A DNA stretch of 64,000 bases from contig JASLKK010000012.1 in assembly GCA_030747595.1 (NCBI GenBank), forward strand, positions 1 to 64,000, given 5' to 3'. Shown here in pieces: positions 24,770 to 32,899 of the stretch. Position 1 is the first letter of the stretch; each line of letters starts with the position of its first letter. Origin of the DNA: Acidimicrobiales bacterium. GTDB lineage: Bacteria > Actinomycetota > Acidimicrobiia > Acidimicrobiales > MedAcidi-G1. Both the position numbers and the translations under genes were made by a program. The notes beneath the pieces are model-generated. The model was not told where the DNA came from. It worked only from the letters and a program-made list of their open reading frames with translations, and made no database searches.

Positions 24770-25876
24770 CTAGGGCAGGTCGGCTAGGGCGTCCACCAGG
24801 TGGTCCATTCGGTGGGGGAGGTTGATGTCGCTTCGTAGATAGCGCTTTTCGAGACCCCGGAAGGACACCGAGCCGTCCTTGACAATGACGCCTCGCTCGA
24901 GGAGGCCTTCGAACACCAGTGTGGAGTCGGTGTCGGGGTCGAGAATTTCGATGAGCATGAAGTTGGAGCGGGTGCCGGGCACCAGCCGGAAGCGGTCCAG
25001 TTCCCCGAAGCGGGCGGTGACGTGGGCTTTGCCCTCGAGAATGGCCGCAATGGTGCGGTCGACGTGCTCGTCGTCGGTCAGGGCGGCGATCCCGCCGGCG
25101 ATCTGGAGTCGGCCCACGTTCCAGGTGGGCTTGACGGCCAGCAGCGGCGGGATCAGGTCGGGGTGGGCCACACCGAAGCCGAGTCGGAGCCCGGCCAGGC
25201 CGAAGGCCTTGGAGAAGGTGCGCAGAACGATGAGGTTGTCGTATTCGGCAGCCAGGTGGATGTAGCCGGGCGTGTCCGAGTAGTGCACGTATGCCTCGTC
25301 GAGGGCCACCAGAGCGTGGGGGGCGGCCTCGACGATGCGGCGCACGTCGGCCTCTTCAAGCCACGTGCCCGACGGTGAGTGGGGGTTGGTGACGAACACG
25401 ATGCGGGTGTCGGGTCCGATGGCGTCGATGTAGGCGTCAACCTCGCAGGTCATGGTGGGTGTGTCGATGTACACCGGGTGGCGGCCTTCGGCTTCGGCGA
25501 ACAGGTGGTACATCGGGAAGCACGGCCGGGTCATGAGCACCTGGCCGCCTGGTTCGGCGAACGCCCGGATGATGAGGGCGATGACTTCGGTTTCGCCGGA
25601 GCCGCACACGAAGTTTTCGGGGGTGTAGCCGTATTTGGCGGCTAGGGCCTCGCGCAGCGGTTCGGCCGTCCACGGCGAGTACAGGTGGACGTTGCCCAAC
25701 TCGGCGGTGATCGAGGCCATGGCCTTGGGGGAGGGGCCGAACGGGTTTTCGGCTGAGCCCAGCTTGGCGACCTCGTCGGCGGGGATCCCGTAGTGGGCGG
25801 TCACCCAGTCCGCTGGCAGGCCGGGCACATAGAACTCGGGGTTTTTCAGGTTGGGGTTAGCCAGGTGGAGGTCCAT
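24770..25876 (-). CDS. Fold-type I PLP aminotransferase (histidinol-phosphate aminotransferase-like)
   Basis: 368-aa class I/II aminotransferase. Landmarks are SAENPFGPSP near the N-terminus, GSGETEVI, VTNPHSPSGT, the DEAYVHY aspartate/tyrosine pair and the PLP-lysine region RTFSKAFGLAGLRLG. ATG at 25876 starts 4 nt after the RpiR gene. A longer frame would extend into that gene. Although it looks like HisC, its position in a betaine-type catabolic operon behind a sugar-isomerase-domain regulator suggests transamination of a catabolic amino acid rather than histidine synthesis. Confidence 0.9.
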   Translation of the reverse strand: MDLHLANPNLKNPEFYVPGLPADWVTAHYGIPADEVAKLGSAENPFGPSPKAMASITAELGNVHLYSPWTAEPLREALAAKYGYTPENFVCGSGETEVIALIIRAFAEPGGQVLMTRPCFPMYHLFAEAEGRHPVYIDTPTMTCEVDAYIDAIGPDTRIVFVTNPHSPSGTWLEEADVRRIVEAAPHALVALDEAYVHYSDTPGYIHLAAEYDNLIVLRTFSKAFGLAGLRLGFGVAHPDLIPPLLAVKPTWNVGRLQIAGGIAALTDDEHVDRTIAAILEGKAHVTARFGELDRFRLVPGTRSNFMLIEILDPDTDSTLVFEGLLERGVIVKDGSVSFRGLEKRYLRSDINLPHRMDHLVDALADLP

Positions 25877-25880
25877 AGGG

Positions 25881-26798
25881 TCACTCCTCGACGTACACAC
25901 CGGCAGCGCGTCGGTGCCGGTGGAACTGATCGATGGCTTCGGCGGCCTCGGTGCGGCTGTCGGCCACCATGAACGCCAGCAGGGTTTCGAGCAGGGCGAC
26001 GACGCCCAGCACGCTGGCAAAGAACAGCGGGGTCTCGACGGGGGTGGTGAACACGTGGTCGGCGTCGAGGGCCGGCGGTGCGGTTCGACTGTCGGTGACG
26101 GTCACCACGGTGATGTCGCGTGCACGGGCCAGGCGGGTGGCTTCGACGATCTCGGCCCTATAGGTGGCGAAAGTCATGGCGACTAGCACGTCGCCGGCGC
26201 CCATGCGGGCGATGTCGTCGATGGGCAGGCCCTCGTTGGTGGGGAGGGTCCACAGTCCGGGGACGGCCATAGAGCCGACGTAGCAGAAGTGGCGGGCTAG
26301 GGGCAGCAGGGCGCCGACGCCGAAGACTCCGGTGCGAGGGGCGGCGAGGATGGTGTCGGCCACCGTCTGGAGTTCGACGGTGTCGAGGTCTTCGAACACC
26401 TGCTCGACGATTCCAAGGTTGGATGAGGCCAGATCGGCCAGCAGGTCGCCGTGATGCTCGGCCCCGGCCAGAGTCTGGAGCCAGCGGGCCTTGTCGGGGT
26501 ACGAGGTTCCGGGGGCGGTGACCTCGTGGCGGAACGGATCACGCAGATCTTCGTAGCCATCAAAGCCCACAGCCCGCGCCAGGCGGACCAGGGTGTTGGG
26601 CTTGACGCCGGCCGCTTCGGCCAGTTGGCGCATCGAGAGCACGGCGACCTGTTCGGGACGGTCGAGGATGTGGCGGGCCGCCTGGCGGACCTGGGGGGTG
26701 AGGTCGTTGTAGGCGTCGGCCAGTCGGTCCAGCAACTCGTTTGACGACAGCGACTTCTTGGATGACAGCGGTTTGGAGGCCGTAGACGTCGCGTTCAT
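25881..26798 (-). CDS. MurR/RpiR-family transcriptional regulator
   Basis: 305-aa regulator: an N-terminal HTH_6 domain (about residues 20-95, with LSMRQLAEAAGVKPNTLVRLARAVGF as the recognition region) and a C-terminal SIS phosphosugar-binding-like domain (about 130-275, VFGVGALLPLARHF). It is divergent from the dimethylglycine-oxidase-like gene over 80 bp that contain two ACA-NN-TGT palindromes spaced 30 bp centre to centre. It therefore probably controls both directions: itself with the aminotransferase, and the oxidase with the enolase. Non-sugar ligands are known for some family members in amine pathways. Confidence 0.9.
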   Translation of the reverse strand: MNATSTASKPLSSKKSLSSNELLDRLADAYNDLTPQVRQAARHILDRPEQVAVLSMRQLAEAAGVKPNTLVRLARAVGFDGYEDLRDPFRHEVTAPGTSYPDKARWLQTLAGAEHHGDLLADLASSNLGIVEQVFEDLDTVELQTVADTILAAPRTGVFGVGALLPLARHFCYVGSMAVPGLWTLPTNEGLPIDDIARMGAGDVLVAMTFATYRAEIVEATRLARARDITVVTVTDSRTAPPALDADHVFTTPVETPLFFASVLGVVALLETLLAFMVADSRTEAAEAIDQFHRHRRAAGVYVEE

Positions 26799-26802
26799 GA
26801 TC

Positions 26803-26814
26803 GTACAAGTGTAC
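26803..26814. promoter_or_regulatory. Palindromic operator candidate A
   Basis: GTACA-AG-TGTAC, a perfect 5-bp inverted repeat with a 2-bp spacer, 4 bp from the RpiR gene start. It shares the ACA-NN-TGT core with the site at 26832-26845. The two centres are 30 bp apart, about three helical turns, so two dimers would sit on the same face of the DNA. Confidence 0.55.
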
Positions 26815-26831
26815 CATTCTCGAAATCAGAT

Positions 26832-26845
26832 CGGACAAATGTCCG
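26832..26845. promoter_or_regulatory. Palindromic operator candidate B
   Basis: CGGACA-AA-TGTCCG, a perfect 6-bp inverted repeat with a 2-bp spacer, 33 bp upstream of the dimethylglycine-oxidase-like gene. Same core as operator candidate A. It is probably bound by the adjacent RpiR-type regulator. Confidence 0.58.
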
Positions 26846-26878
26846 TAATCTCGTTAGTCGTTTCGTGGGAGTCCCTTC

Positions 26879-29302
26879 ATGGCCATGCCCGATCACACCC
26901 GGGTCGTCGTCGTCGGTGGTGGCATCGTCGGTGCCAGTGTCCTTTACCACCTCGCCAAGGAGGGATGGACCGACGCCCTACTCATAGAGAAGGCCGAGTT
27001 CACGTCCGGCTCCACGTGGCACGCCGCCGGCCAGGTCACCCACTCAGTGTCCAGTTACACGCTGGCCTTCATGCGCAAGTACGCCACTGAGCTCTACGCA
27101 GAGCTCGAGGCCGAGACCGGGGTGGCTACCTCGTGGCACGAAACAGGCTCCTTCCGGGTGGCCTACGAGCCCATAGAGGTCGACTGGTTGAAGGGCCAAC
27201 TGGGGGTCGGCGCCTACGCCGGGCTCGAGATGGACTGGGTAGGCCCCGAAGTGGTCGCCGAGCACCACCCTCTCTACGACGTGTCGAACGTCGTGGGCGC
27301 CATCTGGACGCCACGGGACGGCCATGTCGACCCGTCAGGCGCCACCAACGCCATGCTCACCGGGGCCCGCAACCGGGGTGCCTCCACCTCTCGCCGCAAC
27401 CGGGTCCTCGAGATCAACCGACGCCCGGACGGCGACTGGGACGTCGTAACCGAACAAGGCACCGTCACCTGCGAGCACGTGGTCAACGCCGCCGGCTGCT
27501 ACGCCGACCGGGTGGCCCGCATGGCCGGCCTGCGGGTGCCGATGGCCAACGCCCTTCACGCCTATGTCATCACCGAGCCGGTGCCTGAGATCACCGCCCT
27601 TGACCGTGAGCTGCCGGTCATGCGCGACGACTACCTCTCGGGATACATCCGCCAGGAACAGGAGTCGGGCCTCATCGGCATCTACGAGCAGGTCGGAGCC
27701 GAGGCGGCCTGGAATGACCAGCCGGGGTGGGAACTGGAGAACCCGCTGTTCCCGATCGACTACGACATCATCGGCGACCGGCTCATGCGGGCCTTCGAGT
27801 GCATGCCGTGCCTCGAGCCCCGAGGCATCAAGCAGACCATCCGAGGGGCCATCACCCACACCCCGGACGGCGAGGCCATGCTCGGCATGTCAGGCATCCC
27901 CAACTTCTGGATGGCTTGCGGCGCCCAGGTCGGCCTGGCAGACGGCCCCGGGCTGGGCCGGGAGCTAGCCCGCTGGATGGTTCATGGCGAGACGGTTCTC
28001 AGCGTGCGGAGCTACGACCCGCGCCGGTTTGGGTTCGTGCCCGACGGCGACTACGGGCGGGAGAAGGGCGTCGAGGACTACATGTACCGGCACCAGACAC
28101 CGGTGCCGGGCCTCGAACACCCTCATCTCCGCCCCCTGAAGGCCACGCCGGCCTACGAACGCCAGGCCGAGCTGGGTGCCGTGTTCACCCAGGTGTACGG
28201 CTGGGAGCGCCCTAAGTGGTATCCGGGGGCCGCCGGACTACCCGTCGAGGACGATGTCGGGTTTAGGCACGTGCGCTGGTTCGAGCCGGTACGGGAGGAG
28301 GTCCGGGCCGTGCGGGAGGGGGTCGCGCTGCTCGACATGACAGCGTTCGCCAAGTTCGACCTGATGGGTCCGGACGCCTTCAAGGTACTGGACGGGCTGT
28401 GCGCCAACCGGCTCCCGAAGGTAGGCCGCATCGGCCTCAACTACTTCCTCACCCCAACCGGACGAGTCGAGAGCGAGATGACGGTGACCCGCTTGGCCGA
28501 CGACCACTTCTACCTCGTGTCGGCTGCGGTGGGGGAGCTCAAGGACCGCGAGTACATGACCACCCACTGGCCGACCGGGCTCGACGCCATCCTGACCACA
28601 GTTTCCGAGGCCTTCGGTGTGCTGTCGGTGGTCGGGCCGTCGGCTCGCGACCTGCTGGCTGGATGCACCGCTGCTGACGTGTCCAACAGGGCCTTCCCGT
28701 GGCTGACCGCTCAGCAGATCATCGTGTGCGGGGTGGAGGTGCGGGCCCTGCGGGTGGGCTTTGTCGGCGAGTTGGGCTGGGAGCTTCATGCCCCGCTGGC
28801 CGACATGGGCACCCTGTATGACGGTCTGTGGGCCGCTGGTACCGATCTCGGGGTCGTCAACGCCGGCCACCACGCTGTCAACTGCCTGCGCATGGAGAAG
28901 GGCTACCGCACCTCGCGGGACATGACCCACGACGTTGACCCTGTCGAGGCCGGCCTCGGGTTCTTTATCAAGCGTGACAAGGGAGACTTCGTCGGCCGGG
29001 ACGCTCTGCTAGCCCGTGACGAGCAGTCCCGCCGCTGGGCGTCGGCATATCTGGAGGTCGAGTGCGACATCGCCGAGTGCATCGGCGGTGAAGGGGTGTT
29101 TCGTGGCGACCGGGCCGTGGGCCTCACCTCGTCAGGCGGTCACGGCTACACCACCGGCAGGGTGTACGCCTTCGCCTTCGTGTCACCCGACGACGCTGTG
29201 CCCGGCACCGACCTGGAGGTCATGATTCTTGGCGACCGGTACCCGGCCAGGGTGCTCGCCGAGGCCGTCTACGATCCCGGGAACGAACGGCTCCGGAGCT
29301 AG
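26879..29302 (+). CDS. Dimethylglycine oxidase/sarcosine dehydrogenase-like FAD-GcvT fusion
   Basis: 807-aa two-part enzyme. Residues about 8-400 are a DAO-type FAD domain (GGGIVG 13-18; His48 in STWHAAG is the usual covalent FAD histidine). Residues about 430-800 are GcvT-like folate-binding domains (RLPKVGRIGLNYFL, RVGFVGELGWELH). The family oxidatively demethylates N-methylated glycines and passes the one-carbon unit to tetrahydrofolate. ATG at 26879 follows GGGAG closely; an in-frame ATG two codons on is also possible. With an enolase-superfamily racemase downstream and two Rieske demethylases nearby, an N-methylamino acid from a betaine is the likely substrate. Confidence 0.92.
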   Translation: MAMPDHTRVVVVGGGIVGASVLYHLAKEGWTDALLIEKAEFTSGSTWHAAGQVTHSVSSYTLAFMRKYATELYAELEAETGVATSWHETGSFRVAYEPIEVDWLKGQLGVGAYAGLEMDWVGPEVVAEHHPLYDVSNVVGAIWTPRDGHVDPSGATNAMLTGARNRGASTSRRNRVLEINRRPDGDWDVVTEQGTVTCEHVVNAAGCYADRVARMAGLRVPMANALHAYVITEPVPEITALDRELPVMRDDYLSGYIRQEQESGLIGIYEQVGAEAAWNDQPGWELENPLFPIDYDIIGDRLMRAFECMPCLEPRGIKQTIRGAITHTPDGEAMLGMSGIPNFWMACGAQVGLADGPGLGRELARWMVHGETVLSVRSYDPRRFGFVPDGDYGREKGVEDYMYRHQTPVPGLEHPHLRPLKATPAYERQAELGAVFTQVYGWERPKWYPGAAGLPVEDDVGFRHVRWFEPVREEVRAVREGVALLDMTAFAKFDLMGPDAFKVLDGLCANRLPKVGRIGLNYFLTPTGRVESEMTVTRLADDHFYLVSAAVGELKDREYMTTHWPTGLDAILTTVSEAFGVLSVVGPSARDLLAGCTAADVSNRAFPWLTAQQIIVCGVEVRALRVGFVGELGWELHAPLADMGTLYDGLWAAGTDLGVVNAGHHAVNCLRMEKGYRTSRDMTHDVDPVEAGLGFFIKRDKGDFVGRDALLARDEQSRRWASAYLEVECDIAECIGGEGVFRGDRAVGLTSSGGHGYTTGRVYAFAFVSPDDAVPGTDLEVMILGDRYPARVLAEAVYDPGNERLRS

Positions 29303-29380
29303 GGGTGGATCGGCCCGGAATCGGCCGGCTCCAGAGTTGGGGAAAGTTCAGACCGGCGTGGGACGACCAGGGGGTGTGAT

Positions 29381-30493
29381 TTGAGGATCACCCGGATCAC
29401 GATGTGGGGGCTGGACCTTCCCCTGAAGCGGCCCTACTCGCTATCGGGCGGGCGCCTCCACTTCGAGCGCCTTGACTCCACCATCTTGCGGCTCGACACC
29501 GACGAGGGGCTCGTCGGCTGGGGCGAAGGATGCCCATGGGGGTCCACCTACCTGCCGGCCTTTGCCGGCGGTATCCGAGCCGGCGTGGCTGAACTGGCTC
29601 CCACCGTTCTAGGACTAGACCCCCGTCGTACCGACGTCGTCTACAGGGCCATGGACCTGGCGCTACCCGGTCATGGCTACGTGAAGTCCGCCGTCGACAT
29701 GGCCTGCTGGGACCTTGCCGCCCAGGCGGCTGGCCTCCCGCTCTGTGACCTGCTGGGCGGGAGAACAGATGGCTCAGTGCGGCTCCACTCGTCCATACCA
29801 TCCGGCACCCCCGACGAACTCCTAGCCGAGATCGACTTGGCTAGGGCCGAGGGCTACACATTTCACTCGGCCAAGATCGGCGCCGATGTAGAAGTTGACG
29901 TTGAACGCATGCGGATCCTCGACGCAGCCATGGTCCCAGGCGAGGAACTCACCTTCGACGTCAACCGCTCCTGGACTCCCGCCGAGGCAATCAGCGTATT
30001 GAGCGCCACCCGGGAGATTCTCCGAGTGGTGGAACAGCCCTGCGAGACCTACGGGCAACATCTTGCAGTGCGGTCCGCGGTCGGCCAGCCCCTGGCTATT
30101 GACGAGTCGCTCGTCACCGTCGATGACATGATCAGGGCGGTCGGCGACCGGGCCTGCGAGGTGGTCGGTCTGAAGATCGGCAGAGTGGGGGGGATCACCC
30201 CGGCCCGTCGCATCCGGGACGTGGCGGCGGCAGCGGGGATCCGGATGAACATCGAGGACACGGGGGGCACCGCCCTGTCGGCAAGCGCTGCGGTGCATCT
30301 GGCCCAGGCGACTCCTGAACCGTTGCGGCGCGCCACCTGGCTGTGCTTCGACCACCTGACTGACAACCCGGTGGAGGGGGGCGTGGCCAACGACGGGGGT
30401 ACAGCTACCGCCCCGGACTCCCCAGGCATCGGTGCGGTTCCCGACCAGGCCGCGCTTGGCCAATCGCTGGCCATCTTTGAGGCCGACCGGTAA
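29381..30493 (+). CDS. Enolase superfamily enzyme (mandelate racemase/muconate cycloisomerase type; betaine epimerase or hydroxyproline dehydratase candidate)
   Basis: 370-aa enzyme with an N-terminal capping domain and TIM barrel. Mg2+ ligands are D193, E218 and D241. Acid-base lysines are K165 (FHSAKIG) and K265 (GLKIGRVGG), as in the MLE subgroup. The start is TTG at 29381, with AGGGGG seven bases upstream and no alternative ATG at the family N-terminus. It follows the dimethylglycine-oxidase-like gene. Known relatives in betaine pathways include 4-hydroxyproline-betaine 2-epimerase and cis-3-hydroxyproline dehydratase. Context favours an amino-acid-betaine substrate, but the specificity is not provable from sequence alone. 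Confidence 0.87.
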   Translation: MRITRITMWGLDLPLKRPYSLSGGRLHFERLDSTILRLDTDEGLVGWGEGCPWGSTYLPAFAGGIRAGVAELAPTVLGLDPRRTDVVYRAMDLALPGHGYVKSAVDMACWDLAAQAAGLPLCDLLGGRTDGSVRLHSSIPSGTPDELLAEIDLARAEGYTFHSAKIGADVEVDVERMRILDAAMVPGEELTFDVNRSWTPAEAISVLSATREILRVVEQPCETYGQHLAVRSAVGQPLAIDESLVTVDDMIRAVGDRACEVVGLKIGRVGGITPARRIRDVAAAAGIRMNIEDTGGTALSASAAVHLAQATPEPLRRATWLCFDHLTDNPVEGGVANDGGTATAPDSPGIGAVPDQAALGQSLAIFEADR

Positions 30494-30499
30494 ATAGCC

Positions 30500-30596
30500 C
30501 CCTCGGTGAGGGTGGCGCGTTATGTGGCGCGTTACTGCCGGTAACGGTCTTCCTCGCTGTGAAGGTTACCGGTGGGCCCGGTTTGGCCCTTTGGGG
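30500..30596 (+). repeat. Dispersed repeat copy 3 with 5' hairpin
   Basis: The 30512-30596 segment matches copies 1 and 2, differing at a few positions. One difference turns the internal GTTAC/ATAAC pair into a perfect GTTAC/GTAAC stem. A hairpin, CCCTC-GGT-GAGGG (30500-30512), sits at its left edge, 6 bp after the enolase-superfamily gene. It lies between convergent genes. The rest of the 401-bp gap (30597-30894) holds one possible small minus-strand gene and nothing else recognisable. Confidence 0.78.
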
Positions 30597-30676
30597 CGGA
30601 TCCGGCTGGCTGGTAGGCCTAACGTCGCGACGGTGCGCCTGACGGCGGTCCTAGTAACAACCCTGTTCGCGTCCGT

Positions 30677-30868
30677 TTATTGGGGCGGTGGCAGCCTGGA
30701 TTTCCACCATCGCAGGAGTCGATACTCCCGACCCCTCGTCTTGCCCTTATTGGCCCGATCCTGCTCGCGCTGAGCCTTACTCGCCCTAGCGTTTTCTACC
30801 GCTTCCTGGCGTTGGAGCTCAAACCATTCTGTAGTTAGAGGGAACGGTTTCTCGTCGTCGGGGTCCAC
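30677..30868 (-). CDS. Small charged hypothetical protein
   Basis: 63-aa frame starting at GTG 30868, 26 bp after the enoyl-CoA hydratase stop and in the same direction. The product is rich in Glu, Lys, Arg and Gln (WFELQRQEAVENARASKAQ) and could form a helix. No ribosome site is obvious, and the same frame is open upstream into the hydratase gene, so the start is uncertain. No family is recognised. It fills most of the gap left by repeat copy 3. Confidence 0.4.
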   Translation of the reverse strand: MDPDDEKPFPLTTEWFELQRQEAVENARASKAQREQDRANKGKTRGREYRLLRWWKSRLPPPQ

Positions 30869-30894
30869 TGGAGAAATGCCTTCTGTCGCCTCGT

Positions 30895-31707
30895 CTAGGT
30901 ACCGGGGGAGAACGCAGCGAATGAGCCGTGACGCCCTTCACCATCGGCAAAGCGGGTGGCACCCTCCTGGGTCTCGCCGCTACGAATGGTCGCCATGCCC
31001 CGGCGGACCTCGTTGGCGAGCGCAGGTCCTAGATCCAGCCCCCACTGCTCGATAGCCGAGAGACGGTCGGATCGCAGGCATCGTTGCGGAAACGTCGCCA
31101 ACTCCCTGGCGACCTCGACGGCCGTGTCCAGCGCAGCACCGGATTCGCACAGCCGGTTGGCCAGACCCATCTGGAGTGCCTCGTCGCCACCCACCGCTCG
31201 TCCGGTAAGGATCAGGTCCATGGCGCGGCTATGTCCGATTAGACGGGGGAGGCGAACCGTTCCACCGTCTACCAGGGGGACCCCCCAGCGTCGGCAATAG
31301 ACACCGAAGACAGCGTCGGTGGCAGCGATTCGCAGGTCGCACCACAGCGCCAACTCCAGGCCGCCGGCGACGGCATGGCCCTCAATGGCGGCGATCACCG
31401 GCTTGGACAGCGCCCGGCGCGTCGGCCCCATCGGGCCCAGCGAGTCGACGATCCCGGCTACATCGGGCTCGGTCACCCGGTTACCGCGACCGTCTGAGAG
31501 GGCCTTGAGATCGGCCCCGGCGCAGAACGTGCCACTTGAACCGGTGAGCACGATGACCGAGGTGTCTTCGTCGGCATCAACTGCGTCGAATGCCGAGCCC
31601 AAGGCTTCGGCGGTGTCTCGGTCGACGGCGTTGCGAACCTCGGGGCGGTCGATGGTGATGACAGTCACCGGTCCGTCGGAGTTGGTGTGGACGGTCATGA
31701 TCGGCAC
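30895..31707 (-). CDS. Enoyl-CoA hydratase/isomerase family protein
   Basis: 270-aa crotonase-fold enzyme. Typical segments are the N-terminal ITIDRPEVRNAVDRDT, the first oxyanion loop TFCAGADLKAL, and the second IEGHAVAGGLELAL with the catalytic-glutamate region RWGVPLVDGG. Crotonases hydrate or isomerise enoyl-CoA, or cleave related thioesters. Three in-frame start options exist (31707 and 31698 are both ATG); the latter gives MTVHTNSDG, closer to the family. It is a single gene divergent from a PhyH dioxygenase, separated by a strong palindrome. Confidence 0.9.
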   Translation of the reverse strand: MPIMTVHTNSDGPVTVITIDRPEVRNAVDRDTAEALGSAFDAVDADEDTSVIVLTGSSGTFCAGADLKALSDGRGNRVTEPDVAGIVDSLGPMGPTRRALSKPVIAAIEGHAVAGGLELALWCDLRIAATDAVFGVYCRRWGVPLVDGGTVRLPRLIGHSRAMDLILTGRAVGGDEALQMGLANRLCESGAALDTAVEVARELATFPQRCLRSDRLSAIEQWGLDLGPALANEVRRGMATIRSGETQEGATRFADGEGRHGSFAAFSPGT

Positions 31708-31803
31708 GGTATACGGCTCGACCTGTAGCCGACCTGATATTGGTACCCGGCTGGAATTCGTCAGTACTGGTACGGGAGTCGGAAGGGATAGGGCGGGCTA
31801 TAG

Positions 31804-31839
31804 GTCAAGTCGCCTTGCGTGAACCCCAGGCGCCTTGAC
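31804..31839. promoter_or_regulatory. Long inverted repeat between divergent genes
   Basis: Arms GTCAAG-T-CGCCT and AGGCG-C-CTTGAC pair over 11 bp with one mismatch around a 12-nt loop. It lies between the enoyl-CoA hydratase (start 31707) and PhyH dioxygenase (start 31933) genes, which are divergent, and no T-tract follows. This fits an operator or a cruciform better than a terminator. Confidence 0.45.
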
Positions 31840-31932
31840 GGTGTCTTAAGGCTGCATTCCTGATCATCTCAATCGGCCCGAAGGTCGCTCTGTATCGCGT
31901 AGGTACGCTTTTCTTGGGGAGGAGAAGGATCG

Positions 31933-32790
31933 ATGTCACAGGCACTGACCAGACTTTCGGCTGACGGCTTGCTCGCGTCGGCCCTTGAGGTCTTCGACAC
32001 CGATGGCGGCATGGTCGTCGAGGGCATGGTCGGCGGGGGCGTGATAGATGAACTGCTCCGTGCAACGACGGCGTTCGCGAAGGGCGTTCAACCGGGTGCC
32101 GCTAATCAGGGCATGGGCGAAGCGGGAAAATTTTTCGTTGGCGCGAACACTGTTCGCTTCTCAAGCCTCGGCAGGATCACTCCCGCCTACTTCGATCTGC
32201 TCGACAACGAGGTCTACGCCGCCCTTGCGGACGCCGTTCTCCTGCCCAACTGCGGCTCGTACTGGGTTAACACGGCACAGGTCATGTTCATCGGACCCGG
32301 CGAGCCGGCTCAGGTGCTACACCGCGACGCCGACAATTGGTTCCAACACGTGGAACCCACCTGGCCTGACACGCCGGAGGTGACCATCAGCGCCATGATT
32401 GCCCTCGAAGAAGTGACCGAAGAGCTCGGCGCGACCCGGGCGGTTCCTGGAAGCCACCGGTGGCCCGAGTTGGAGGTGTACGACTTTGAGGCAGAGTCCG
32501 TTCCAGCCGAACTCGCCCCCGGCGATGCGTTCGTCTACTCCGGGAAGACCCTCCATGGGGGAGGGGCCAACCTCACTGTCGACCGGTGGCGACGTGCACT
32601 ACACCTCAGCTTCGTGGTTGGCTGGCTCACTCCCGAGGAGGCCAACGCGCTCGACTACGCCCCTGGTGAACTCGATGGCCGGTCACCACGCGTGCAAAGA
32701 CTGCTTGGACATCGCTCCTACGACCCGCGCCCCCACATCGGCGGTGGGCTGTGGCTCCGGCACGTTCGACCCATCGAGGACCAGGCTTGA
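31933..32790 (+). CDS. PhyH-family Fe(II)/2-oxoglutarate dioxygenase
   Basis: 285-aa phytanoyl-CoA dioxygenase-like enzyme with a double-stranded beta-helix. The iron facial triad is H130-x-D132 (LHRDADNW) with distal H208 (SGKTLHGGG). The 2-oxoglutarate-binding Arg is likely in the RWRRALHLSF segment. The family hydroxylates diverse substrates, including phytanoyl-CoA, ectoine and phosphonates. ATG at 31933 follows a clear GGGGAGGAG site. The gene stands alone between divergent and convergent neighbours, so its substrate is unknown. Confidence 0.9.
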   Translation: MSQALTRLSADGLLASALEVFDTDGGMVVEGMVGGGVIDELLRATTAFAKGVQPGAANQGMGEAGKFFVGANTVRFSSLGRITPAYFDLLDNEVYAALADAVLLPNCGSYWVNTAQVMFIGPGEPAQVLHRDADNWFQHVEPTWPDTPEVTISAMIALEEVTEELGATRAVPGSHRWPELEVYDFEAESVPAELAPGDAFVYSGKTLHGGGANLTVDRWRRALHLSFVVGWLTPEEANALDYAPGELDGRSPRVQRLLGHRSYDPRPHIGGGLWLRHVRPIEDQA

Positions 32791-32899
32791 CCGGCTAGCC
32801 CTTTCTGGTTCCATGTCGGAGAGCGCAGCACGCACCAGCCATCTACGTCTGTCGCTCGGTGCTCGAGGAACGTGAGGGCTTGGAACCGGGTTCTGCTAC

